Origin: Plasmodiophora brassicae
Taxonomy: Eukaryota > Endomyxa: Phytomyxea > Phytomyxea > Plasmodiophorida
Assembly: GCA_036867785.1 (NCBI GenBank)
Contig: CP145418.1
Coordinates: forward strand, 124,001-188,000
Direction: 5' to 3'
DNA: 64,000 bases
Shown here: positions 55,663-64,000 of the stretch, piece by piece
How positions within the stretch are numbered: position 1 is the first letter of the stretch
Layout: each line of letters begins with the position of its first letter
Program-made: the position numbers and the translations under genes
Notes under the pieces: generated by a model
Seen by the model: only the letters and a program-made list of their open reading frames with translations
Databases searched by the model: none
Told to the model about the DNA's origin: nothing

Positions 55663-57537
55663 ATGTCAATGAGGTTGCTCGTTTGCGTCGCGTTAGTCGC
55701 CGCCTGTTCAAAGGCCAACGATGACGCCGACGGGCGCATCGTGCTCCGGTGTTTCGCCAGTGCGGGCCGCGGCGACATGACCTCCTTGCGACAGCTCCTG
55801 GGATCAATGTGCCTGGAGACGCGCCGTCGTGCTGTTATCGGATCTATCCAGGCAGCCTGTATAAGCGGCCGGCGTGACGTCGTTGGTGCTCTGCTCGACG
55901 ATGAAGTCCAAGCCCTGCGAATCGACCCGAACATGCTTCTGACCGCGGAATGGCTAGCACGCGTTGTGGGTAACCATACCGATGTCGCGCATGACGTTTA
56001 CCAATATGTAGTCACCCGATATGGGCCCGTTCCAGTGGACACGCCACTCGTAATCGGCGCTGACCTCGCGGACTGGCTTCGAACGCTCTTATGCCGCTCA
56101 TCGTGTCACTCCGACGATCGGCAGGACGCCTCGACATCGGTCGTCCAATCGTTACCCGGCTACAGTCAACCGCGGCGCCGACTTCGTATACATCCTGTAT
56201 CAGGAGAGGAACCCTCTCTGACGCCAGTGTCGCAAGTGGACGTCGAGGTCATACGCCCTGCATCTCCCGATGCACTCTCCGACACTGACAGCATCTGCTG
56301 GCAAACTCCTCCGCCGCCTGCGCCGACTCCCAGCCCACCAGACACCTATATTGGCGTCAGCAGCGACGACGAATATGACTTCGCAACTGACGTTGACTCA
56401 AGCCTTGAGCTGTTATTCGACTCGGAGATCAAACAGCCCTGGGGGTACACCGTATCCGGGCAAACGTCGCAGGAGCAAGGAGAGCAGTTCCTGGAGACGC
56501 TCAACGCCTACTTCGTCAGCCCTGAATGGAGCGACCAGTTCAACCTGCGTCGTAGATTCTTCGTGCGCACCCGTCCTGGCAACGTTGCCATCGACGAAGG
56601 CGGCCTGACGGCCACATTGTTCCAGTCGGCACTGACCGTCCTCCTGGGCCGGCTGCGCCGAGCCGGGTACATCTTCACGAGCTCCGACAACCTGCACGCG
56701 ATGATCCCTGGCCGCGCTGACATCACAACGGAAAGTGACCGTTCGTCGTTGAACCTGCTGGGCATCTTGATCGGCATGGCCTTGAACACGCATGAATGGG
56801 CGCCTGGTAGCGTGCAACTCGCCGTCCCGCTGCCAGCCATCTTCTTCGACGCGCTCATGTCGTCGACGTTGTCGTACTCGGTGCCAGCATGCCAGACGAC
56901 GGCTTTGTCAGTCGAATACGACAAATGGTGTGGCGACCTGTCCCCAGCTGAGTGCCTGCGAGATACCGGCCTTGACATCGTCGATACGTTCCCCGACATA
57001 GGCACCGTGGACGAGCACGAGATCGGTAAGCAGGCCTACCTGGACTTGTTAACACGGCGGCTCCTGCAAAGTGACGCGATGAACGCTATATCCGATGGGT
57101 TCCTGACAGCGTACGCGCTGGATCCGATATTGGACCCGCACGAGGCGCATCGGCTCGTCGTTGCCGCCCCAGAGGTGACGTTCGAGCGGTTCTGCGACCA
57201 TTCGCAGGTGCACTTTGGGGAGAACGTCAGCAATACGTCGGTGGCGGATGCCGTTGTTAAGCGTGCGCTGTCCAGCCTGTTCGCCGATAAGCGTGGGGAC
57301 GATTTCGTGGAGCTCGTCACTGGCATTCGAGGCCTCCCGCTGGTCCCGGGTTCGAGCACTGGCATTCGGGTCTGGGTGAAGCACTGCAATGGCATCGAGG
57401 TGCATACCTGCTTCCAATCCATCGACATCCCTGTGGCGCTGACCGGGTCGTCCAGCGGTCTCTACAACGAGCTGTGCCTGGCGCTGCACGACTTCGTTGG
57501 CCATGGCATCGATGCACGTTCATACAATACATGGTAG
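55663..57537 (+). CDS. HECT-domain E3 ubiquitin ligase with signal-peptide-like N-terminus (copy 2)
   Basis: 624 residues from MSMRLLVCVALVAACSKA; the ATG at 55669 is an alternative start. The frame is open from 55441, but that part reads like non-coding DNA. Like copy 1 it has a hydrophobic leader, a helical repeat region (IVLRCFASAGRGDMTSLRQL and AACISGRRDVVGALLDD, ankyrin-like), a Pro/Ser/Asp-rich linker and a C-terminal HECT domain (AIDEGGL, LGILIGMALNTHEW, FVELVTGIRGLPLV). The catalytic Cys is in VHTCFQSIDIP. The HECT halves are closely similar while the N-terminal halves have diverged, which suggests that each copy recognises different targets. Confidence 0.85.
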   Translation: MSMRLLVCVALVAACSKANDDADGRIVLRCFASAGRGDMTSLRQLLGSMCLETRRRAVIGSIQAACISGRRDVVGALLDDEVQALRIDPNMLLTAEWLARVVGNHTDVAHDVYQYVVTRYGPVPVDTPLVIGADLADWLRTLLCRSSCHSDDRQDASTSVVQSLPGYSQPRRRLRIHPVSGEEPSLTPVSQVDVEVIRPASPDALSDTDSICWQTPPPPAPTPSPPDTYIGVSSDDEYDFATDVDSSLELLFDSEIKQPWGYTVSGQTSQEQGEQFLETLNAYFVSPEWSDQFNLRRRFFVRTRPGNVAIDEGGLTATLFQSALTVLLGRLRRAGYIFTSSDNLHAMIPGRADITTESDRSSLNLLGILIGMALNTHEWAPGSVQLAVPLPAIFFDALMSSTLSYSVPACQTTALSVEYDKWCGDLSPAECLRDTGLDIVDTFPDIGTVDEHEIGKQAYLDLLTRRLLQSDAMNAISDGFLTAYALDPILDPHEAHRLVVAAPEVTFERFCDHSQVHFGENVSNTSVADAVVKRALSSLFADKRGDDFVELVTGIRGLPLVPGSSTGIRVWVKHCNGIEVHTCFQSIDIPVALTGSSSGLYNELCLALHDFVGHGIDARSYNTW

Positions 57538-57881
57538 TACACGAACAGGGCTACTTTGCACGAAGGTCACACACTTGAGGTGACGTTCGACGGTCAGATG
57601 CGCTTCTCTCGCGCACGTTCGCCCACGATGATAACGGTAGACAGTCATGCTGGCCGCGATGGCCATGCCGACGCCAGTTCGGGCCGATGTCCACCGGTTC
57701 CGTCTGTCTAGCGTCGGGGGATCGTCCTATGCGGTCGCCTCAGTGGGGGACACCCAGAATTGATCTGCAAGAGCAAGGGTGCACCCAGCGCTGGCGTCCA
57801 GTTCCCATCGCTCCAAATTCCCCACATGATTCACGGTACTCCCGGGCCTAACCACGATCTTGGACCAGGAATGCCGCCACA
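57538..57881. other. Spacer between convergent HECT copy 2 and cyclin
   Basis: About 340 bp. No coding pattern or element is recognised. Confidence 0.35.
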
Positions 57882-59022
57882 TCAATGCCACCCCATGATG
57901 TATTCGTCATATATACCGTCAGGATCCTGGATGATGAACGCCACCCAATGGAGGCAGGTTGCCATGGCGCTGGGTGGGGTTCCCGTCGCGTGCGCGATGA
58001 CGTCGCGTTGCCCATCGCACACCAGGTACAGAATCGCGGCCGCCAGGATTGCCGGTTGGAACCGGCGGTGGTCCATGTGCAGCAGCGCCCGCGACAGTAG
58101 GTCAACGGCGTCGTCGAACCGCGTCGACCACAGGAACGCATCGGTGGACGCTGATTGCGCGCGAACAAGGTACCTCTGGATCCAGTGCAGGGCCAGCAAC
58201 GGGTGCAGACGCCACTGTAGTTTGGTGCAGAGGAGCGTCTCGACGCATACTAGCATCGCCGGCGGGCACCCGTTGCCGATGCCCAGGCACAGGTCCTTGA
58301 CGGGCGGGACCCTACGCTGCACACACGCGACAGGGGGACATTAGCGACCAACAGTACGGCAGATCAGCGCCCCGCTGACCTGGTCCAGGATCTTGCTCGC
58401 GACCAGGACGGCCGCCGCACCGACGATGTTGCACTTGTAGGGTGCGGACCTGGGGCGCACGACCAGGTACCTGTCGAGGTAGTCGACGGCGAGGTGGAGG
58501 CACTCCGTCGACAGGCACCGGGACCTGCAGTAGCGTGCGATGCGGATGATGGCGCCCATGCGACCCTGGGGATAGCGCGGGTGCAGATCGGTGGGCAGGT
58601 CGTGCAGGTCGCACAGCACCTGCGGCCATCGGCCGGATCCCAGGTGCACGTCCGTCGCCGACGCCTGTCCACACCCCGCAATGTGTCAGGAGTCGTGCCA
58701 TGGTATCGTTGTCGACGTATCGCACCTGGACGCGGTTCGGCAACGATAGCTGTACGTGCTTGCCGTCTTCACCATCGTCGTGGTCGTCATCGGACGACGA
58801 TATCGCCTGTTCTTTGTCGGTGGCCTTGCAAGACGACGATCGCTCCTCTTTGCTGTCGGTGGCCTTGTCAGACACCGGCCGCCCGTCCACGCTGACGACG
58901 TCGCCCGCGCTGGACGACGACAATCGCCCGTCTTTGTCGTTGCCGTCGACAGAGGCCGAGTCGACGACCTGGACCTAACGTTATCAGCGTGAGCGCGTGC
59001 GACAGACGACGCAGGACGACAT
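57882..59022 (-). CDS. Cyclin-fold protein
   Basis: Secure exons are 58717-58968 (or 58974), 58380-58664 and 57882-58316, with introns of 52 and 63 nt. A short first exon near 59011-59022 (MSSC) is inferred because no ATG occurs in the second exon; its 36-42 nt intron is unusually short. The N-terminus is low-complexity Ser/Asp/Lys. The first cyclin box reads MGAIIRIARYCRSRCLSTECLHLAVDYLDRYL and GAAAVLVASKILDQ; the second VETLLCTKLQWRL, then AILAAAILYLVCD. Cyclins bind and activate CDKs. The box is too divergent to say whether it is a mitotic, G1 or transcriptional type. Confidence 0.8.
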
Positions 59023-59159
59023 GGGATCGCACCTGGCCTTGGACGCCTTTGCCGCCGGCGTCGCCGACACGCTCCCCCTTGTGCTCCGCCGCCGATTCGC
59101 CCTGTGCCGTTGAACACTGAACCCATGTCAGTCGAGCGATGCACGGCGCGCGGGTGCCC

Positions 59160-59279
59160 TCAACAGGGTGGCACCTTGGAGGGGCGGCGCCGCTTGCTAT
59201 GCCAGGTGTAGAGCGCGTAGGCGCCCCCAGCGGCAACGAGTGACGCGGTTGCGACGATCACGGTCGACTTGGCCGACAT
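59160..59279 (-). CDS. 39-residue single-pass membrane microprotein
   Basis: A short frame encodes MSAKSTVIVATASLVAAGG, continues the helix with AYALYTW and ends with a basic tail HSKRRRPSKVPPC. One hydrophobic helix with positive charges after it is typical of small tail-anchored or mitochondrial-membrane microproteins. It lies 140 bp upstream of the cyclin start on the same strand. The composition is convincing but the length makes chance possible. Confidence 0.45.
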   Translation of the reverse strand: MSAKSTVIVATASLVAAGGAYALYTWHSKRRRPSKVPPC

Positions 59280-59941
59280 CGATTAACTAGACAACTGAGT
59301 AACGAATCGAATCTTGGAACCGGACGTGGGCGGGAGCGTGCCAGAGTCGCCCCGGGTACGTACAGTCCCTGATCCTATCGGGGAGATATTTACCGGTCCC
59401 CCCTCCGATAGTCATCGGTTGAGTGTGCCAGCCAGGGGCGTCGATCGAACGGTGTGGCCGGCCTATCCGACGCCTATGACGCTGCTGCGTGCCAGGTACA
59501 TCCCCAGGGTAGTGTATTGTCGGTCGCGACCTGCATTCGTTATATCGCCAATCGCTCTTCTGGTCATCCATCCGGCCGCTGGTGATCCCCAGTCCGGGTG
59601 GGGGCCGCCGTATCGTCCGTCGTCGTGACTGCCGTCCGGATCGTCAGCAGGGGGGGGCCAAGTCGGCTGCCATGATGGGGGAGACTCATGCACCTGCGAC
59701 GTGGTTCGGGTCGGCGATGATCGATGGTCGCGAATCTACCGGAGCGCTGCGCTGGCCGGCAACCGGAATTGATGCCTTGCTTGCATCCTTTAACTTAGCT
59801 TTGACGCGGAGCACGCGAGGACCCACCAGCGGTCCACTGGACGATATGGCCAAGTCGGCCTATGCGGTCAGTTGACATCAACGTTTGGACAATGCTACAA
59901 GCTGTATTGCTGCTCCCGAACACCATTCGGTCAGCGGCCTG
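59280..59941. other. Intergenic spacer
   Basis: About 660 bp. The plus-strand frame at 59582-59875 has no coding pattern. No RNA gene or repeat was seen. Confidence 0.35.
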
Positions 59942-62003
59942 TTACGATGACAATGCAGAAACCTTCGTGAGCACGTTGATGACGATGGCTGCCGTCAACG
60001 CTCGTGAACTCCAGTAAGGGAACGCCGAGTCGTTCATCTGGAACGAACGCTGCGCCGGCGTAGAGGACGACGACGTGGCACATGGGTGCGCGACCTGCTC
60101 CCGGAACTCATCGTCAGGCATGATCCCGCGAACACCAATGCTGATGCTGGCAGCGTCCGCTAGCGTCACCGCATGTGGCGTGCACGCCACGTCCGTCCCG
60201 TTCAGCAGGCGCAGGAAGTTGACCGGGAAATCAGTCGGCACGGTACTGCCCTTGACGGACGCAGAGAAGAACGCGTTCTGCAAAGGCGAATGCTTGTCAA
60301 CCTTCTGCAACCACCTGGCAGCCTTCTGAACTAGCTGCCGAACGATATGTGGCGTGTCTTCACGCCAGTGCAACGTCGTGGTCGAAGATCCGTCCCTGGC
60401 AGTGGCGTACACGTTGAGCAGAGTGGCAACCGCCAATCCCGTGCTGAACACCCGATCTTCGTCGCGCTTGACAGGTATGCCGAAAGTGTTCCTGTCAGCG
60501 TTGCCGAGGAAATCGCTCCAGGTGACAATGTTTCCCTGGTCGTGGGCAGACTTGACGAACTTGTCAGTTGCTGGCCCTGACATTGCGGTCGTAAGGTCGT
60601 GGGCAATGCCTGAGAGGACAGGGAACCGCACTAGGGCGGTCTGCGCACGACGGGACCCCAGTAGGTTCGTGGTTCGCGACACGAACCAGTAGAATGTCAC
60701 CCACGATGGGTAGTACAGCAGGACGACGGTGCCGTACTTGGCGACGAGGTCGTTGTTGACAACGTACGCGATCAACGACGATGAGTCGAGGACCAGGGCT
60801 TGCAGGTCGTCGTCAAAGAAGGGGGCGAACCTGTCGGGATCGTCGACGAGGCCGCTGACGATGCCAAACAAGGCATCGGCCACAACGGAGACGTCGACGT
60901 TGTTTGTTGCGAACGGCATAGCGACATGGAACTGGGCCCAGCGGCGGACGTCGGCCAGGGTCTGAATCCAGGTCGTGATGAAGCGGGTCGGGCGCTGATG
61001 ACGTTTCGAGGTGCCGTTCAGCGCCTTCACATACGGATGCATCCAGAAGTACGTCCGCGGGTCGATGACGTTCAAGCCATCGTTGTCATCGGCGGCGAAC
61101 GGGCTATAGGCACATCGGACAAAGTCTCGCAGGGTACCACCAATGTCACCGATTCCCGATTCCAAGGCCTAACCAAGGATCACGTATCGTCAACGTACGG
61201 CAACGGATAGGGTGTTGGTCGTACATTGGCGCTGAGAGGAAGGCGATCTCGTAGGCGGTGAAGTATGGCACCGAGACCAAGAGCTGCCGCGGTATCGTCG
61301 AAGTCAGGTGGAATGCCAAATACCGTCATTATCATCTGATGCGCAAACCGTTAAACTCGATATGCGATACGACGGCGCGTACTACCTGAAGCACTTCAGA
61401 CATTTCGCCTGTGGCTGTGTGGTCCAAACCGGCCATCTTCAGGAATGCGTCGACGTGAACGACTGCGTTGTCCAGGGAGCCAAGTGGGACCGATAAGTTT
61501 GGCGGACGCGAGCTGAACGTCGTCGAGTTTGCCGGGTTCGGCGTCTGCCTCCAGAAACTGACGCGAGAGGTCCAAGGCGTCTCCGTGTTCTTGTCCTTGT
61601 ACCGCATGAGGGCGACCACCGAGTCTTTGATTGTTGCATCAATCTGCAGAAACTTGGACGCGCCTTCGCCGTCATCAAATTCGACCGACTCCGCCAGCAG
61701 CTGTGCAACGAAGAGCGTCGTGAACGCGTTGCTGTCTGGAATGGCGAGCAGGTTCCGGGCCGCCGCTTGCGCAGGTCCACCGCGAAAGTTAAAATGCACA
61801 AAGCTCTCATAGATGCCTGCGTCTCGGGCCCACCGTGCAGGCGGGAACGCCCAACTGGGCCAATACGCCTGATCGCGAGTGGGCAGCCCACTCCTCAGGA
61901 CATCCACCATGCGACGAATCGCATCGCCGCCCGTCGCCGGCGATGCCAGCAATGCGGCCACGAGCACCAGCGCAACCGGGGACGGCAGCCGCGTCGACGC
62001 CAT
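59942..62003 (-). CDS. Large secreted protein of a conserved but unnamed family
   Basis: Exons 61386-62003, 61225-61335 and 59942-61168; introns 50 and 56 nt, all phase 0; 651 residues. A signal peptide (SPVALVLVAALLASPATG) starts the protein. Conserved-looking blocks include YWPSWAFPPARWARDAGIYE, NLLAIPDSNAFTTLFVAQLL, GIPPDFDDTAAALGLGAIL, DPRTYFWMHPYV, TWIQTLADVR, MPFATNNVDVSVVADALFG and YYPSWVTFYWFVSRT. The long helical blocks with scattered invariant Trp, Asp and Asn suggest an alpha/alpha-barrel enzyme acting outside the cell, perhaps on carbohydrate; this is inference. I recall similar uncharacterised proteins in other eukaryotes but cannot name a family. Confidence 0.8.
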
Positions 62004-62296
62004 CGTCGTCCAATTTGCGCGCCCTGCGATCACGGTCTGTACTTATGGGGTGTCCAAGGAGATGTACAATACCAAAAAGAAAGGAACAAGTTGGGAGTTT
62101 TGCGCGTCGCGGAAATTGCGCCACGGGCCGCGGCCGGGACCAACGGCGTTGCTGCGTCACTGGCGCGCTCCGACGATATCGGGACCCAGGGGGGCGTGCT
62201 GCCGTTGTGCAGTCATTGATTTTTTTGCGGTGTCGGCGTGACGATCTGCCACGCCGGGGACGCGGCAGCAGCGACGCGTCGTGTCGCGTGGCCGTT
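62004..62296. promoter_or_regulatory. Bidirectional promoter region
   Basis: There are 293 bp between the divergent secreted-protein and ABHD18-like starts. An 8-9 nt T-run near 62220 is the only low-complexity feature. Confidence 0.4.
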
Positions 62297-63621
62297 ATGG
62301 CGGCGTGCGACAGGACCTGGCTGGGCGGCGCGCTCGATCTCGTCGATCGCGTCATGCTGAGCACATGGACGCTGCTCACGCCCGGCCGCCGCCTGTTCGA
62401 CAACGGCGTCGGGGACCTGGAAATGCTGGACGCCGCTGAGGAGGACGTCAGGAAGATCTACGTGGGTGAGATGCCACTGCCATGCGTCACCGATCTGCGC
62501 TGGGCCCCGGCCTCCACCAAGAACGGCATTATCGTGGAGGAGGCGACATTCGACGCACCGCTCGCACAGTATCTTCCCAAGGAAAGCGCCAGAGCCCATT
62601 TCCAATTCGTAAGACCTGTCAAGGTGGACGACCTCAAGGGAATCGCCATTCATAGTCAAATGACGGCCGATGAGACATTCGCATGGAGAAGGTACCCCCG
62701 TTTGTCGTCCTTCTGTACCCAGCAGTCATCTCACGATTCATCCACGCAGGAGCATGGTCGCAGAGGAGCTGGTGCGTTCTGGAATTGCGTCCATTCTACT
62801 GATGGTCCCATTGTATACCTTCGAGGGGCAATTCGTATGGATTGCACAGTTATCAATTGACGGGTGGACCACAGTTACGGGACGCGGCGACCCCAAGGCC
62901 AGGTCATGCACTACTACCGAACGGTTGCTGACTGCCTGACGGGTGGCATAGTCGCCATGCTCGAGGCGGCGATGCTCGCCGAATGGTGCAAGCGGCAGTT
63001 CCCGGGAATTCCCGTCTGCCTGACAGGACAATCGGCAGGTGCCGCCCCAGCCGCGGGCGGCGCATTGCTCTGCTCGGGCAACGTCGCCTGCGTGCCATTC
63101 ATCGGCCCATCTAGCGGGCGACCATTCTGCAACGGCTACATGTCTGTCAATGTCAACTGGAATCGGCTTGCCGCATCGATCGGTAGCGAGCCGCGGCACG
63201 ATGCTCCCCAATCAGGGCAGCTGACTGGTGGGATGGCGTAGGTGTCAACAGCAAACGGGAGGCCAGAGCGTACCTGCGCGACCTGTTCACACGAAAGAGC
63301 ATGATCAAGCTAGCAGACTGGCATTCAAATGCTCGCCGCCCGGAATCGCTGACCGTGATCAGCGTCGCCGGCATCAATGATGGCGTCGTCCACCCGGTGG
63401 ACAGTCTGGAACTGCATCAAGTGCTGTCCATCTTCAGCAGGTACACTGAAATGCGCTGGCTTCGTGGCGGGCACTCCGTCCTGCTGCTCAGTCGTGCGTC
63501 ATTCATCGAAGCGATTCGCGATGCGATCAGCATCGTCGCCTCGGACGGTCGGGCGCGACCGTCTACAAATGGGACCGCGACCAGCGTCGTCGAGTTACAG
63601 CCCATGAAGGAAACGTCGTAA
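62297..63621 (+). CDS. ABHD18: ABHD18-like alpha/beta hydrolase
   Basis: Exons 62297-62691, 62750-62812, 62875-63182 and 63242-63621; introns 58-62 nt; 381 residues. It aligns with ABHD18 (alpha/beta hydrolase domain 18) through the N-terminal ARAHFQFVRP, then the block around ADETFAWRR, VPFYGTRRPQGQV, and the C-terminal RWLRGGHSVLLLSRASFIEAI. The catalytic triad is visible: nucleophile elbow GQSAG, an Asp in GINDGVV and a His in GGHS. Animal ABHD18 is mitochondrial and has been linked to cardiolipin metabolism; I am not certain the role carries over. Length and block order match the family, with a shorter middle region. No signal peptide is evident. Confidence 0.85.
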
Positions 63622-64000
63622 TCCCCGCGCTGTACCGTCCACTGATGCCCTCCAATCCGAAATGATGGACCAGTATGCGGGTGACGGGAATTTTAAGGCT
63701 GGTTTGGCGATGTGGACATACACTCCCATACAAAGTGGTACGGCACGTATCAATGAAAGAGGAACAATGCCGCCTGGTCTAAACCCCTGAGAGGGACGGA
63801 CCGGGCAGTGCGTCGGGTATAATAGCCTACTTGGGCACGCGAGAGGATAATCTGACCGGTGATCAGCGACTTGCCGTACTGAAGAGTCTCCTGGAGCGCC
63901 TCATTCGGAGAGCTACCGAAAGGGGGTGTCTTAGCGAGTTATAGCTCAGGATTCCACATTAGCTCAAGGACTGATGCGCGTTATGAAAGCGCACCAAGTA
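63622..64000. other. Right-edge spacer
   Basis: About 380 bp with no supported gene. It probably contains the 3' UTR of the ABHD18-like gene. Confidence 0.35.

Noticed and set aside
59582-59875. 97-residue plus-strand frame
   Set aside because: No signal peptide, no domain, no coding pattern, and no splice partner.

Overview
The window is nuclear DNA of a GC-rich unicellular eukaryote. Genes carry short GT-AG introns, mostly 48-66 nt. The standard stop codons are all used. The gene set is eukaryotic: heterotrimeric G-alpha, centrin, a Rab1-type GTPase ending in Cys-Cys, an F-box/LRR protein, a cyclin, a histone-binding WD40 protein of the RBBP4/MSI4 type, and an intron-containing tRNA-Tyr. 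A PPR protein with a C-terminal DYW domain narrows the lineage. Outside land plants such proteins are known from Naegleria, Acanthamoeba, Physarum, malawimonads and a few others. A free-living protist is likely, but the sequence alone does not fix the species.

Layout. 1-2 kb: two related small secreted proteins, the first running off the left edge. 2.5-8 kb: G-alpha (-), centrin (+), F-box/LRR (-), Rab1 (+) and an unidentified two-exon gene (+). 8-17.8 kb: surface and membrane proteins, namely a Thr-rich mucin-like protein, a four-TM protein, two tandem coiled-coil membrane proteins, a small secreted peptide, a hydrophilic protein and a seven-TM receptor-like protein. 18-25.5 kb: the DYW PPR protein (+), the WD40 protein (+), a secreted GH125 alpha-mannosidase (-) and a thaumatin-like protein (-).

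25.9-51.2 kb: one continuous minus-strand gene of about 25 kb. Reading across splice sites joins a signal peptide, about 55-60 IPT/TIG repeats, a cysteine-rich GCC2/GCC3 region, about ten membrane helices and a cytoplasmic tail with paired CxxC motifs. The predicted protein is about 7,500-8,000 residues. A tRNA-Tyr gene lies antisense inside one of its introns.

51.4-57.5 kb: two tandem paralogous three-exon genes of unknown function, then two tandem paralogous HECT E3 ligases that both start with a signal-peptide-like segment. 57.8-64 kb: a cyclin, a 39-residue membrane microprotein, a large secreted protein of a family I cannot name, and a divergent ABHD18-like alpha/beta hydrolase.

Most genes encode secreted or surface proteins, and local tandem duplication is common. 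All splice models were read by eye from GT/AG signals, reading-frame phase and protein-family continuity; none was checked against transcripts.
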